Positions 24,959 through 33,990 of a stretch of DNA of 64,000 bases are shown piece by piece. The translations under genes and the position numbers were made by a program. The DNA comes from an uncultured Eubacteriales bacterium. GTDB lineage: Bacteria > Bacillota > Clostridia > Oscillospirales > Acutalibacteraceae. Where the stretch lies: positions 1 through 64,000 of the forward strand of contig CAKSOL010000015.1 of NCBI GenBank assembly GCA_934477125.1. Direction: 5' to 3'. The notes under the pieces were generated by a model, which was given only the letters and a program-made list of their open reading frames with translations, did not search any database and had not been told where the DNA came from. Position 1 is the stretch's first letter. Every line of letters begins with the position of its first letter.

Positions 24959-26008
24959 ATGATAAAAATTCCCGGAAAGCTTGATATCAGGTCAATGTAC
25001 AGGCAGGAGCTTGAGGAGCTTTTAGGCTCTTTGGGACAGCCGCGTTTCAGAGCAAAGCAGATATTTTCGTGGCTTCATAAGGCTGCGGTTACGGACTTTG
25101 CCGAAATGACCGATATTCCGAAGTCCCTCAGAGAGAGTCTCTCTGAAAAATGCTATATTGCCGGCGCCGAGCCTGTAAGACGGCTCGAATCGCAGCTTGA
25201 CGAAACCGTTAAATACCTTTATCGGCTGCATGACGGCGAAACGGTCGAATCCGTGCTTATGAAATATGAACACGGATATACCGTATGTATTTCAACTCAG
25301 GTCGGATGCAGAATGGGCTGTAAATTTTGCGCATCCGGACTGCTCGGAAAAAAGAGGGACCTTTCAGCCTCCGAAATGCTGGCTCAGATAACCGCTGCTG
25401 CGAAGGACAGAAATATTCGCGTTTCAAACGTCGTTATGATGGGAATGGGCGAGCCGCTTGATAATTTTGAACAGTCTGTCCGCTTTTTAAGGCTTGTTTC
25501 GGATGATGACGGACTGAATATCGGACTTCGCCATATTTCTCTTTCAACCTCCGGACTTGCGCCGAAAATAAAAGAGCTTGCCGAATACCGCTTTCCGATA
25601 ACCCTTTCGGTATCGCTTCACGCCCCGAATGATGAGCTGCGAAAAAAAATAATGCCTGTTGCAAAGGCTTACCCGCTTTCCGAGCTTATGAGCGCCTGCC
25701 GGGAATACCAGAGGGCGACAACTCGCCGGATATCCTTTGAATATGCGCTTATGTCCGGAGTAAACGATACCGATGAATGTGCGGCGCAGCTTGCGGATAT
25801 AACCCGCGGCATTATGAGCCATATAAATCTTATTCCTGCAAATCCGGTTCGCGAAAACGATTTTGAGAAGCCGGACCGCAAAAAAATATTGCATTTCAAA
25901 CAGCGGCTTGAGGAGCACGGACTTAACGCGACCGTCCGCAGAACGCTCGGCGCGGATATCGAGGCATCCTGCGGTCAGCTGAGAAGACAGGAAGGGAAGG
26001 GAGTTTGA
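24959..26008 (+). CDS. rlmN: 23S rRNA/tRNA m2A methyltransferase RlmN (radical SAM)
   Basis: A 349-residue radical-SAM enzyme that methylates A2503 of 23S rRNA and A37 of some tRNAs. The iron-sulfur motif C-R-M-G-C-K-F-C is near residues 114-121, GMGEPLDN follows, and the C-terminal methyl-carrying cysteine is in ASCGQL. It directly precedes the phosphatase gene, as in other Firmicutes. Confidence 0.95.
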   Translation: MIKIPGKLDIRSMYRQELEELLGSLGQPRFRAKQIFSWLHKAAVTDFAEMTDIPKSLRESLSEKCYIAGAEPVRRLESQLDETVKYLYRLHDGETVESVLMKYEHGYTVCISTQVGCRMGCKFCASGLLGKKRDLSASEMLAQITAAAKDRNIRVSNVVMMGMGEPLDNFEQSVRFLRLVSDDDGLNIGLRHISLSTSGLAPKIKELAEYRFPITLSVSLHAPNDELRKKIMPVAKAYPLSELMSACREYQRATTRRISFEYALMSGVNDTDECAAQLADITRGIMSHINLIPANPVRENDFEKPDRKKILHFKQRLEEHGLNATVRRTLGADIEASCGQLRRQEGKGV

Positions 26009-26009
26009 T

Positions 26010-26735
26010 ATGCAGAACTATGCTAAGACGGACGTCGGACGCGTCCGCGTTACCAATCAGGACGCATACCGTACCGAAATTTTGCCGGGCGGAGCGGTTC
26101 TGGCAGTCGTCTGCGACGGTATGGGCGGAGCAAACGCGGGAAACGTTGCAAGCGACCGGGCGGTTGATTTGATTCTTGAATACTGCAAATCATCCTACCG
26201 CTCGGAAATGGACGCGGACTCGGCGGCAAGAATGCTTTCGAGCGCAATGCGTTCGGCTAATATCGCGCTTTACGATATGGCTGTTAAGGACGCTTCGCTT
26301 TCGGGAATGGGAACGACGGTCGTAGCGGCTCTGATAAAGGGAAAACGGTGCGCCGTGGCGCACGTCGGAGACAGCCGGGCATATCTCGTTAATGAAAATA
26401 TCACCCAGCTGACGCGCGACCACTCGGTTGTTCAGTCCCTTATCGAAAGCGGAAAGCTGACGCCCGAGGAGGCGCGGTTTCATCCGAGAAAAAACGTTAT
26501 AACGCGCGCCCTCGGAACAGAGGAGGAGGTACAGCCCGATTGCAGCGTTTTTTCGGTAGATACGGGTGATACGCTGCTGCTTTGTACAGATGGGCTGACT
26601 AATTTCGTCGATACCGGGGAAATCCTCGATATTTTTCATAATAACGATATCAGCCGCGCGGCGGATGTTCTTGTTGCGCGGGCAAATCATAACGGCGGCG
26701 GAGATAATATAACCGCAGTAACCGTTACTCTATAA
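26010..26735 (+). CDS. prpC: PP2C-type Ser/Thr phosphatase (PrpC/Stp)
   Basis: A 241-residue PPM-family phosphatase with metal-binding motifs VCDGMGGANAG, VAHVGDSRAY, LTRDHS, LLLCTDGLTN and GGGDNITA. It opposes the PASTA kinase encoded 14 nt downstream. The targets of such pairs are cell-wall and division proteins. GGGAAGGGAG precedes the ATG. Confidence 0.94.
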   Translation: MQNYAKTDVGRVRVTNQDAYRTEILPGGAVLAVVCDGMGGANAGNVASDRAVDLILEYCKSSYRSEMDADSAARMLSSAMRSANIALYDMAVKDASLSGMGTTVVAALIKGKRCAVAHVGDSRAYLVNENITQLTRDHSVVQSLIESGKLTPEEARFHPRKNVITRALGTEEEVQPDCSVFSVDTGDTLLLCTDGLTNFVDTGEILDIFHNNDISRAADVLVARANHNGGGDNITAVTVTL

Positions 26736-26749
26736 TCGGAGGGAGATTT

Positions 26750-28828
26750 ATGCAAATGGATAAGTTTGTAGGAAAGCGGCTCGACGGCCGTTATGAAATT
26801 CAGGAGGTCATAGGCGTAGGCGGAATGGCTGTTGTCTATAAAGCGCGCGATAATGTTGAGGACAGAATAGTAGCAATTAAAATCCTCAAGGATGAGTTCA
26901 CCTCCAACGAGGAGTTTATCCGCCGCTTTAAAAATGAATCAAAGGCTATTGCAATGCTTTCTCATCCTAACATAGTCAAGGTTTATGACGTAAGCTTCGG
27001 CGATTTGCTTCAGTATATCGTTATGGAGTATATCGACGGTATAACCTTAAAGGAATATATCGAGCGGCAGGGGAGCCTGCGCTGGAAGGATGCCGTTCAT
27101 TTCACGGTTCAGATACTCCGCGGCTTGCAGCACGCTCACGATAAGGGTATAGTTCACCGCGACGTTAAGCCGCAGAACATTATGGTTCTGCCCGACGGTA
27201 CAATAAAGGTTACGGATTTCGGTATTGCCCGCTTTGCCCGCAGCGAGCAGCGCACAATAACCGATAAGGCAATAGGCTCGGTTCACTATATCAGCCCCGA
27301 ACAGGCGCGCGGAGAGAGAACCGATGAAAAGGCGGATATTTATTCTGTCGGCGTTATGCTTTACGAGATGCTGACCGGTCAGGTGCCTTTCCAGGCTGAG
27401 AGTGCGGTTTCCGTTGCTATTATGCAGCTTCAGCGCGACCCCAAGCCGCCTACCGAGCTTAATCCGTCTATTCCGCTCGGTCTTGAGCAGATAACTATGC
27501 ATGCCATGCAGAAAACCCCCGAACGCCGCTATCAGTCGGCTGCGGAAATGCTCTGCGATTTGGATGCTTTCCGCAAGGACCCTGCAAAAACATTTGAGTA
27601 TAATTATTTTGTGGACGACGCTCCGACGCGCTATGTCAACCCGTCCGAGAATGTTATGTCCGCAACTCCGGCGTCGCAGGTGATAATACCGGACGATGAC
27701 GGCGACGACGAGCAGGCGGAAACAAAGGAAAAGAGCAATATTGTGCCTATCCTTGCCGGAATTGCCGCCGCTTTGGTCGTAGCGCTTGTTATAGTCGGCG
27801 TTATAATTCTGAAAAAGGCAAATTCCGGAACGGGTGATACTCTCGACTGTCCGAAATTCGTCGGAATGACGCAGGAGGATATAAAAGCAAACGGCGAATA
27901 TAACGACTGGTTTGATTTTGAGTATAAGTATGAATATGACGATAAGGCTGATAAGGGAGTTGTCGTGAAGCAGTCTCAGACCGAGGGCAAGGCGCTCAAA
28001 AAGGGAGCGGCTATAACCCTTACGGTAAGTCTCGGCAAGCAGAATCAGACCATTCCGAACCTTGAAAATTCCGATGTTTCCTCAGCGAGACAGATTTTGG
28101 AGGATTTGGGGCTTTCGGTAACTCTTGAGTATCAGGAAAGCACGACGATTGCCGAAAATAAGGTTATAGGAACAAACAAAGAGGTCGGAGTTGTCGTAGC
28201 TCCCGGAGAAAAGATTATCCTTTATGTCAGCACAGGCGCTAAGATAACCGCCGGCAACTATGTAAGCCAGAGACAGGACGACGCGCAGAAAAACGTTAAA
28301 AAGCAGGGGCTTAACGCTGTTGTTAAGGAATCCGACCTTACCGGCTCCGATAGATTCTATCCTGCCGGATATGTTTTCAAGCAGGAGCCTGCCAACGGAA
28401 CAACCCTCGCAAAGGGCGATACCGTAACGCTTTATGTAAGTACCGGCAAGGTTAATTATACCTTTGATGTTGCAATTAAAAATCTTCCCAAGGATTTCAA
28501 ATATGAAAATGCTACTGCTTCCCTCTGGCTCAACGGAGAAAAGATAGCCGAGAGCAACACTCTTTCTCTCGCCGATAAGAATTACAGCTATACGTTTACC
28601 GGAATAAAGTATATGCTTGAGGGAGAAAGCGCCAATCAGAACCCCGAGGTTTCGGGCGAAATTCAGCTCAAGGGCGACGACGGCAAGTATTATACCTGTA
28701 TGAATGTCACAATCGACATAAGCAAGGGTAAGATAACCAAGTATACCAGCGACAACAGCTATCCCAAAGCCGATACATCGGATACGGATAAGGATACCGA
28801 TAAAGATACCGCTAAAAATAAATACTGA
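26750..28828 (+). CDS. prkC: PASTA-domain Ser/Thr kinase (PrkC/PknB/Stk)
   Basis: A 692-residue membrane kinase. The cytoplasmic kinase domain (1-270) has GVGGMAVVYKA, Lys44, HRDVKPQN with Asp138, and DFG at 156-158. A single membrane helix lies near 333-356 (ILAGIAAALVVALVIVGVII), followed by three PASTA repeats (about 365-570) and a Ser/Thr/Asp/Lys-rich tail. PASTA domains sense peptidoglycan fragments or lipid II; in sporeformers PrkC can trigger germination. Confidence 0.95.
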   Translation: MQMDKFVGKRLDGRYEIQEVIGVGGMAVVYKARDNVEDRIVAIKILKDEFTSNEEFIRRFKNESKAIAMLSHPNIVKVYDVSFGDLLQYIVMEYIDGITLKEYIERQGSLRWKDAVHFTVQILRGLQHAHDKGIVHRDVKPQNIMVLPDGTIKVTDFGIARFARSEQRTITDKAIGSVHYISPEQARGERTDEKADIYSVGVMLYEMLTGQVPFQAESAVSVAIMQLQRDPKPPTELNPSIPLGLEQITMHAMQKTPERRYQSAAEMLCDLDAFRKDPAKTFEYNYFVDDAPTRYVNPSENVMSATPASQVIIPDDDGDDEQAETKEKSNIVPILAGIAAALVVALVIVGVIILKKANSGTGDTLDCPKFVGMTQEDIKANGEYNDWFDFEYKYEYDDKADKGVVVKQSQTEGKALKKGAAITLTVSLGKQNQTIPNLENSDVSSARQILEDLGLSVTLEYQESTTIAENKVIGTNKEVGVVVAPGEKIILYVSTGAKITAGNYVSQRQDDAQKNVKKQGLNAVVKESDLTGSDRFYPAGYVFKQEPANGTTLAKGDTVTLYVSTGKVNYTFDVAIKNLPKDFKYENATASLWLNGEKIAESNTLSLADKNYSYTFTGIKYMLEGESANQNPEVSGEIQLKGDDGKYYTCMNVTIDISKGKITKYTSDNSYPKADTSDTDKDTDKDTAKNKY

Positions 28829-28829
28829 T

Positions 28830-29708
28830 ATGCAGGGTATCGTTGTTAAGGCAATTTCCGGTTTTTATTACGTTAAAGCCGGAAACGCCGTCTATGAATG
28901 TAAGGCACGGGGAAACCTCCGCAAAGCGGGGGTTTCCCCTCTTGTCGGAGACCGCGCGGAAATAACTGTCAGCGATTCTTCTCACGGCGTACTGGAAAGC
29001 ATTGCCGACAGAAAAAACGCTTTAAAGCGTCCGGCGGTAGCTAATATTGATAAGCTGATTATTGTTTCGTCGTTTTCAACCCCCGCTCCCGATACGCTGA
29101 TGATAGACCGTCTGACCGCCGTTGCCGTTTATGAAAGCATTTCTCCGGTTATAGTGTTCAATAAATGCGACCAGGGCGATTTTTCCGTGCTTCACGGTAT
29201 ATATTCCCGCGCCGGATTTCCGACGTATACGGTTTCTGCCGCGACCGGAGAGGGCGTTTCGGAGCTGAAAAGAGAGTTTGCCGGATGTATCAGCGCATTT
29301 GCCGGCAATTCCGGGGTCGGAAAGTCAAGTATCATAAACGCGCTTTTCGGAAATTTGCGGCTTGAGACCGGAGCCGTCAGCGAAAAATTGGGACGCGGAA
29401 AGCATACAACCCGCCATACCGAGCTTTTTTCTGTGGCGGACGGCGGATTTGTCGTCGATACTCCGGGCTTTTCTTCAATAGAGCCGGAGCAGAATTATGA
29501 TTTTAAGGAGCGGCTTTCGGAATGCTTTCCGGATATATCCGCTTTTTCGGACGGCTGCCTTTTCACAGGCTGCTCCCATACCTGCGAAAAGGGCTGTGCC
29601 GTTATAAGGGCGAAATCCGAGGGAAAAATCGAGCCTACCCGCTTTCAGAGCTATTGCTCGCTTTATGAGGAGTTTAAAAGCTTAAAACCGTGGAATAATA
29701 AGAAATAA
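28830..29708 (+). CDS. rsgA: Ribosome small-subunit-dependent GTPase RsgA
   Basis: A 292-residue circularly permuted GTPase that checks 30S maturation. OB-fold N-terminus, G4 NKCDQGD, then G1 GNSGVGKSSI and G3 DTPGFSS, and a zinc knuckle C-x4-C-x-H-x5-C (CLFTGCSHTCEKGC). Starts 1 nt after the prkC stop. Confidence 0.95.
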   Translation: MQGIVVKAISGFYYVKAGNAVYECKARGNLRKAGVSPLVGDRAEITVSDSSHGVLESIADRKNALKRPAVANIDKLIIVSSFSTPAPDTLMIDRLTAVAVYESISPVIVFNKCDQGDFSVLHGIYSRAGFPTYTVSAATGEGVSELKREFAGCISAFAGNSGVGKSSIINALFGNLRLETGAVSEKLGRGKHTTRHTELFSVADGGFVVDTPGFSSIEPEQNYDFKERLSECFPDISAFSDGCLFTGCSHTCEKGCAVIRAKSEGKIEPTRFQSYCSLYEEFKSLKPWNNKK

Positions 29709-29724
29709 ACGGCCTTTATTTCTT
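29700..29724 (+). terminator. Hairpin at the rsgA stop
   Basis: AAGAAATAAA (29700-29709) and TTTATTTCTT (29715-29724) form a perfect 10-bp stem with a 5-nt loop overlapping the rsgA stop. No long U tract follows, so it may be only a partial terminator. Confidence 0.45.
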
Positions 29725-29780
29725 AAATTTGTAACACTTTCCCTTTTAATTGCTATTATGGTAATAACGGAGGGAGAGAA

Positions 29781-29930
29781 ATGCGAAGACGAAGAAACAA
29801 TAAAGGCCCGGTTGCCATAACCTTTGCCGCGGGACTGCTTGTAAGCTGCTTTCTCCCGCCGAAATGCCTGGTTGCGGTTCTTGCAATCTGGGTAATAATT
29901 CTCGGCTGCTCATGTTCGAGAAATTGCTGA
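29781..29930 (+). CDS. Short hydrophobic protein upstream of spoVM
   Basis: A 49-residue ORF starting MRRRRNNKGPVAITFAAGLL, with a central hydrophobic helix pair, the FLPPKCLVAVLAIWVIILG stretch and a Cys-rich C-terminus (CSCSRNC). A ribosome site GGAGGGAGAGAA precedes the ATG. Short proteins of this type occur next to sporulation genes in Clostridia. Position directly before spoVM suggests a membrane or sporulation role, but this is inference. Confidence 0.65.
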   Translation: MRRRRNNKGPVAITFAAGLLVSCFLPPKCLVAVLAIWVIILGCSCSRNC

Positions 29931-29943
29931 CGGAGGGTTTTGT

Positions 29944-30030
29944 ATGAAAGTTGTATTGGTAAAAAGTCCGAAGTTTCTGAGCGGGATTTTAAGACTTATT
30001 TTCGGCATTAAAAAGCAGAACATAGAATAA
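29944..30030 (+). CDS. spoVM: SpoVM-like stage V sporulation peptide
   Basis: A 28-residue amphipathic peptide that aligns with B. subtilis SpoVM (26 residues): the MK start, the shared K-x-P-K-F-L-x-G-I-x-R core, Pro at position 9, and a Lys-rich end. SpoVM marks the convex forespore membrane and anchors SpoIVA. In B. subtilis spoVM also lies downstream of rsgA, supporting the call. GGAGGG precedes the ATG. It is too short for most gene finders. Confidence 0.82.
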   Translation: MKVVLVKSPKFLSGILRLIFGIKKQNIE

Positions 30031-30051
30031 TTTTAAAAAGGAAACGGTAAT

Positions 30052-30918
30052 TTGAAATTTAAGGAAATAACCGCTGACGACGCGGCGGTTTTTGAAAAAT
30101 TTAAAACAGCTGGAGAGAACTCCTGCGAAAATACGTTTATAACACAGCTGATGTGGAATAATCTTTACCGCAACAGCTTTGCGGTCGGGGACGGAACGCT
30201 GTATATCCGCTCGGAATTTAAAACCGGCGAGGTATACAGCCTGCCGTTCGGCGATTTGGAAAACGGCGTTCGCCGTATTAACGCCGAAAACGGCGTGCCT
30301 GTTCGCTTTTGGGCGCAGGAGGGCGCAAGATTTGAACGCTTTTGCGCTGCCTTTTCGGACGAGTATATTTTTCCCGAAAGACCTGACGCCGCAGATTATA
30401 TCTATCTGCGGGACGAGCTTGCCGACCTGCCCGGAAAGAAATTTCACGGCAAGCGCAATCATATTTCCGCTTTTTCTAAAAAATACGACTGGCGGTATGA
30501 GCCGATAACCGCCGAAAATCTCGAAAGCATCCGCAGCTGCGCTGAGCTTTGGTATCAGGAAAATGAGGAGAAGGATTCGGTTTATCTCAGCGCCGAGCAT
30601 ACCGGACTGCGGCTGCTTTTGGACGAGTTTGTTCATCTTCCTGTTAAGGGCGGCGCGATTTTCTGCGGCGAAACGGCGGTTGCTTTCACGATAGGCTCCG
30701 AGATAAACTCGCTGACCTATGACATTCATATCGAAAAGGCTCTCAGGGAATATCAGGAGGCATATTCGGTTATAAACCGAGAATTTGCTAAAAACGAGCT
30801 TGAGGGATATAAATGGATAAACCGTGAGGACGATATGGGGCTTGACGGCTTGCGCCAGGCAAAGCTGTCATACCACCCGGTTAAACGACTTAAAAAATAC
30901 GACTGCATTCCGAGGTGA
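30052..30918 (+). CDS. DUF2156 / phosphatidylglycerol lysyltransferase-like protein
   Basis: A 288-residue soluble protein of the LPG_synthase_C/DUF2156 type: two GNAT-like halves, with KKFHGKRNHISAF, an AVAFTIGSEI strand, YDIHIEKALREYQEAYSVINREFA and a C-terminal KLSYHPVK. Unlike MprF it has no membrane domain. In Firmicutes such proteins are uncharacterised aminoacyl/acetyl transferases. Start is TTG with AAAAGGAAA upstream. Confidence 0.8.
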   Translation: MKFKEITADDAAVFEKFKTAGENSCENTFITQLMWNNLYRNSFAVGDGTLYIRSEFKTGEVYSLPFGDLENGVRRINAENGVPVRFWAQEGARFERFCAAFSDEYIFPERPDAADYIYLRDELADLPGKKFHGKRNHISAFSKKYDWRYEPITAENLESIRSCAELWYQENEEKDSVYLSAEHTGLRLLLDEFVHLPVKGGAIFCGETAVAFTIGSEINSLTYDIHIEKALREYQEAYSVINREFAKNELEGYKWINREDDMGLDGLRQAKLSYHPVKRLKKYDCIPR

Positions 30919-30922
30919 TTTT

Positions 30923-31417
30923 ATGCCGGACATTGAAAAATGCCGCAGAATATACGAGGCGGCGTTCGGAGCCTGCCCCGAATTTGACAGTCTGCTGTTT
31001 GAACGTTATTCCGAATACTGTATAACCTCGCAGAGCAGCGACGCGATGCTGTTTTTGCTGCCGGCGAGACTTGAGGGATTGAGTGTAACAGCCCGTGCGT
31101 ATTATCTTTATGCTGCGGCAACTGACCCGGCTATGCAAGGCAGGGGAGAAATGACCGGATTGCTTAAAACGGTTCTTTCCGCTGCTGACGGACCGATATT
31201 TCTAAAGCCGGCGTCATCCTCCCTTGAGGAGTTTTATAAAAAGCGCGGATTTTCCGCTTTAAAGGCGTCACCTGTTTCCGGTAACTTACGGCTTTGCGGA
31301 TTGTTCCGTGAGCTTGCGCTGCTCTGCAAGCCCGAAACGGAGGAATTTACTATGATGTGCAGCGGCATAAGTCTGCCGGGAAACAGTACCATCCGCTTTG
31401 CAGATACGCTCGAATGA
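30923..31417 (+). CDS. GNAT-family N-acetyltransferase
   Basis: A 164-residue protein with the acetyl-CoA motif ATDPAMQGRGEMTGLL and the FYKKRGF C-terminal strand. The ATG at 30923 (ribosome site CGAGGTG) is preferred; the frame is open further upstream inside the DUF2156 gene. It is the second gene of a pair with that gene. Substrate unknown. Confidence 0.78.
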   Translation: MPDIEKCRRIYEAAFGACPEFDSLLFERYSEYCITSQSSDAMLFLLPARLEGLSVTARAYYLYAAATDPAMQGRGEMTGLLKTVLSAADGPIFLKPASSSLEEFYKKRGFSALKASPVSGNLRLCGLFRELALLCKPETEEFTMMCSGISLPGNSTIRFADTLE

Positions 31418-31443
31418 TTTTTTGAAAACATAATAAAAAATAC

Positions 31444-31472
31444 TTGCAATCAGGCGACTTACGTGGTATAAT
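31444..31472 (+). promoter_or_regulatory. Promoter of rpsB-tsf
   Basis: TTGCAA (31444-31449), 17 nt, TATAAT (31467-31472) with an extended -10 TG. It leaves a ~135-nt leader with hairpins (for example CCCGCTATACCGGG) before rpsB, compatible with S2 autoregulation. Confidence 0.75.
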
Positions 31473-31611
31473 ATTCAAGCTATTGCGGTAAATAATGCCG
31501 TGAAGCATAAATTACACACATTCCGCGCAGAAGCGGGAAGGTGTTGCGGCGGTTTATCCGCGCAATCCCCGCTATACCGGGATGGAGGAAAAACCTCAGG
31601 AGGAAAAAGAA

Positions 31612-32409
31612 ATGGCAGTAGTATCAATGAAACAGCTTCTTGAAGCCGGTGTTCATTTCGGACATCAGACAAGACGCTGGAACCCGAAAATGGCTCCGTA
31701 CATTTTCACAGAACGCAACGGGATCTATATTATCGATCTCCAGAAAACAGTTAAAAAGCTTAACGAGGCTTATCTTTTCGCCCGCGACCTCGCAGCCGAG
31801 GGCAAGGATATCCTTTTCGTAGGAACCAAGAAGCAGGCTCAGGATTCCGTTAAGGAAGAGGCTGAGCGCTGCAGTATGCCGTATGTCAACGCCCGTTGGC
31901 TCGGCGGTATGCTTACAAACTTTTCAACAATCCGTACCCGTATCGACCGCCTGAATCAGCTGCGCACTATGCGTGACGACGGAACCTTTGATCTTCTCCC
32001 CAAGAAAGAGGTTATTAAGCTCAATCTTGAAATAGATAAGCTTGAGAAGTTTATGGGCGGTATTCAGGATATGAAGAAAATCCCCGGAGCGCTGTTCATT
32101 GTTGACCCACGCAAGGAGCGCATTGCAGTTTCCGAGGCTAAGAAGCTCGGTATTCCGATTATTGCTATCGTTGATACCAACTGCGATCCGGATGAAATCG
32201 ATGTTGTTATCCCCGGTAATGACGACGCTATCCGTGCTGTTAAGCTGATTGCCGAAACAATGGCTTCCGCCGTTATAGAGGGCAGACAGGGCAGCGAAAT
32301 GGGAACCGCAGCTAAGGATACCGATGAGGACGCCGTTGAGGCAGAAGCTGAAGCTGAGGCTGAGGAGACCGAGGCTGTTGCCGAGGAAGAGGTTCAGGCT
32401 GCCGAATAA
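31612..32409 (+). CDS. rpsB: 30S ribosomal protein S2
   Basis: A 265-residue S2 protein starting MAVVSMKQLLEAGVHFGHQT, with GIYIIDLQKT, ARWLGGMLTNF and IVDTNCDPD. The C-terminal ~40 residues are an acidic Glu/Ala tail. The ATG at 31612 has AGGAGG 9 nt upstream; an ATG at 31582 is in frame but lacks a site. Transcribed with tsf. Confidence 0.96.
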   Translation: MAVVSMKQLLEAGVHFGHQTRRWNPKMAPYIFTERNGIYIIDLQKTVKKLNEAYLFARDLAAEGKDILFVGTKKQAQDSVKEEAERCSMPYVNARWLGGMLTNFSTIRTRIDRLNQLRTMRDDGTFDLLPKKEVIKLNLEIDKLEKFMGGIQDMKKIPGALFIVDPRKERIAVSEAKKLGIPIIAIVDTNCDPDEIDVVIPGNDDAIRAVKLIAETMASAVIEGRQGSEMGTAAKDTDEDAVEAEAEAEAEETEAVAEEEVQAAE

Positions 32410-32450
32410 ACAGCTGAATAATATTTTTGTGTTACAGGAGTGATTCCGTT

Positions 32451-33362
32451 ATGAATTTTACTGCAAAGGATGTTCAGGCTTTAAGAGAAAAGACCGGCTG
32501 CGGTATGATGGACTGCAAAAAGGCTCTTGTCGAGAGCGACGGTAATATTGAAGCCGCTATTGACTATCTCCGCGAGAAGGGACTTGCCTCTCAGGCAAAG
32601 AAGGCTGACCGTATTGCCGCTGAGGGTACTGTCTGTGCTCTCGTTAAAAACGGTGTTGGCGTTGTTGTTGAGCTCAATTCCGAAACTGACTTTGTTGCGA
32701 ACGGTGAGGAATTTAAGGCTCTTGCAGCCCGTGTTGCCGGAGTTATTGCCGACCAGAACCCTGCCGATGTTGACGCGCTGTTAAAATGCAGCGAGAACGG
32801 TCAGACCGTTGAAGAAATGGTTCAGGAGCTGTTCCTTAAAATACGTGAGAACATTAAGATTCGCCGTTTCACCCGCTATGAGGGCAAACCGGTAACTTAT
32901 ATTCACGCCGGCGGAAAAATCGGCGTTATGGTCAATTTTGAAACCGAGCTTGACGCTGATAATGCCGACCTCATCGCTATGGGCAAAAATGTTGCTATGC
33001 AGATAGCGGCTATGAATCCCGGATATCTTGACGAGGCTTCTGTTCCGGCAGAGGTTCTTGAAAAGGAAAAGGAAATCCTTGTTTCTCAGATGAAAGAGGA
33101 TCCCAAGATGGCTAATAAGCCTGAGGCTGTTCTGCATAAGATTGTTGACGGCAAGATGGGCAAGTATTTCAAAGAGAACTGCCTTGTAAATCAGGATTTC
33201 GTTATGGACGGCGATTTAACCGTCGGCAAGTATGTTGAGCAGACCGCGAAGCAGCTCGGCGCCGATATAAAAATCACAGGCTATGTCCGCTACGAAAAGG
33301 GCGAGGGCATTGAAAAGCGCTCTGATGATTTTGCTGCTGAAGTTGCAAGCATGGTAAAATAA
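32451..33362 (+). CDS. tsf: Elongation factor Ts
   Basis: A 303-residue nucleotide-exchange factor for EF-Tu: N-terminal UBA-like domain with LREKTGCGMMDCKKAL, TDFVANGEEF, the dimerisation core, and a C-terminal module. The ATG at 32451 follows CAGGAG. A terminator-like structure follows at 33391-33472. Confidence 0.96.
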   Translation: MNFTAKDVQALREKTGCGMMDCKKALVESDGNIEAAIDYLREKGLASQAKKADRIAAEGTVCALVKNGVGVVVELNSETDFVANGEEFKALAARVAGVIADQNPADVDALLKCSENGQTVEEMVQELFLKIRENIKIRRFTRYEGKPVTYIHAGGKIGVMVNFETELDADNADLIAMGKNVAMQIAAMNPGYLDEASVPAEVLEKEKEILVSQMKEDPKMANKPEAVLHKIVDGKMGKYFKENCLVNQDFVMDGDLTVGKYVEQTAKQLGADIKITGYVRYEKGEGIEKRSDDFAAEVASMVK

Positions 33363-33390
33363 TTTAACCGGACAAGCGTAATTCCGGTTC

Positions 33391-33472
33391 AGTACTGAAT
33401 GAAATTTTACATTACCGAGTTTCCCCTATTTTGGGCTGCCCAGTTGTGTTGATTTTGTTCAGTACTTTTTTT
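33391..33472 (+). terminator. Probable tsf terminator
   Basis: AGTACTGAA (33391-33399) can pair with TTCAGTACT (33458-33466), followed by TTTTTTT. The loop is large, so an inner fold is likely. The right arm is part of the direct repeat copy 1. Confidence 0.5.
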
Positions 33473-33500
33473 ACTCTTAACGCAAAACAACAGAATTTCG
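33445..33500 (+). repeat. Direct repeat, copy 1 (56 bp)
   Basis: TGTGTTGATTTTGTTCAGTA and on to CAGAATTTCG; matches 34156-34212 with about three differences. The two copies bound a ~0.65-kb insert holding the NUDIX gene and the broken methyltransferase. Confidence 0.8.
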
Positions 33501-33546
33501 TGAGTTTTTAGAATTTAAAAATTATGCAGAAAACGAGGGATAATGA

Positions 33547-33990
33547 ATGCGCGAACCGTTTCAAATTTTAGCCATACCGTACCGCATTGTAGAAAGAGAA
33601 TTGTGTTTTTGCGTGTTTCGCCGCTCAGACTCTGATGTTTGGCAGTTTATTGCCGGCGGCGGTGAGGATAACGAAAAACCGATTGACACAGCCCTGCGCG
33701 AAATTAAGGAGGAAACCGGTGTTATAGCCGAGAAACTCACCGCGCTTAAAAGTATTGCTTTTGTTCCGGCGGAAGTTGTAGCGGAAAATATGCGAACGTA
33801 TTGGGACAAAGATATTTTTGTAATTCCCGAATACAGCTTTGCCTTTGAGTGTATCGCCGACCCTGTCCTTTCGCGCGAACACAGCGAATATAAATGGCTG
33901 CCGTATAACGATGCACGAAAGCTGTTAAAATGGGATTCGAACAAAGTGGCAATGTATGAAATTATGTGCAGGTTGAAGAACTACGAATGA
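33547..33990 (+). CDS. NUDIX hydrolase, dihydroneopterin triphosphate pyrophosphatase-like
   Basis: A 147-residue protein with a complete Nudix box (G-x5-E-x7-REIKEETGV; the E and R at 8 apart) at about residues 38-60. The N-terminal FQILAIPYRI and FCVFRRSD resemble NudB-type enzymes, which hydrolyse nucleoside triphosphate-like substrates. It lies within the repeat-bounded insert and overlaps the broken methyltransferase by ATGA. Confidence 0.82.
   Translation: MREPFQILAIPYRIVERELCFCVFRRSDSDVWQFIAGGGEDNEKPIDTALREIKEETGVIAEKLTALKSIAFVPAEVVAENMRTYWDKDIFVIPEYSFAFECIADPVLSREHSEYKWLPYNDARKLLKWDSNKVAMYEIMCRLKNYE

Noticed and set aside
30824..30922. Longer N-terminus for the GNAT gene
   Set aside because: It would lie inside the DUF2156 gene without a ribosome site; ATG 30923 has CGAGGTG and begins the family-like sequence.
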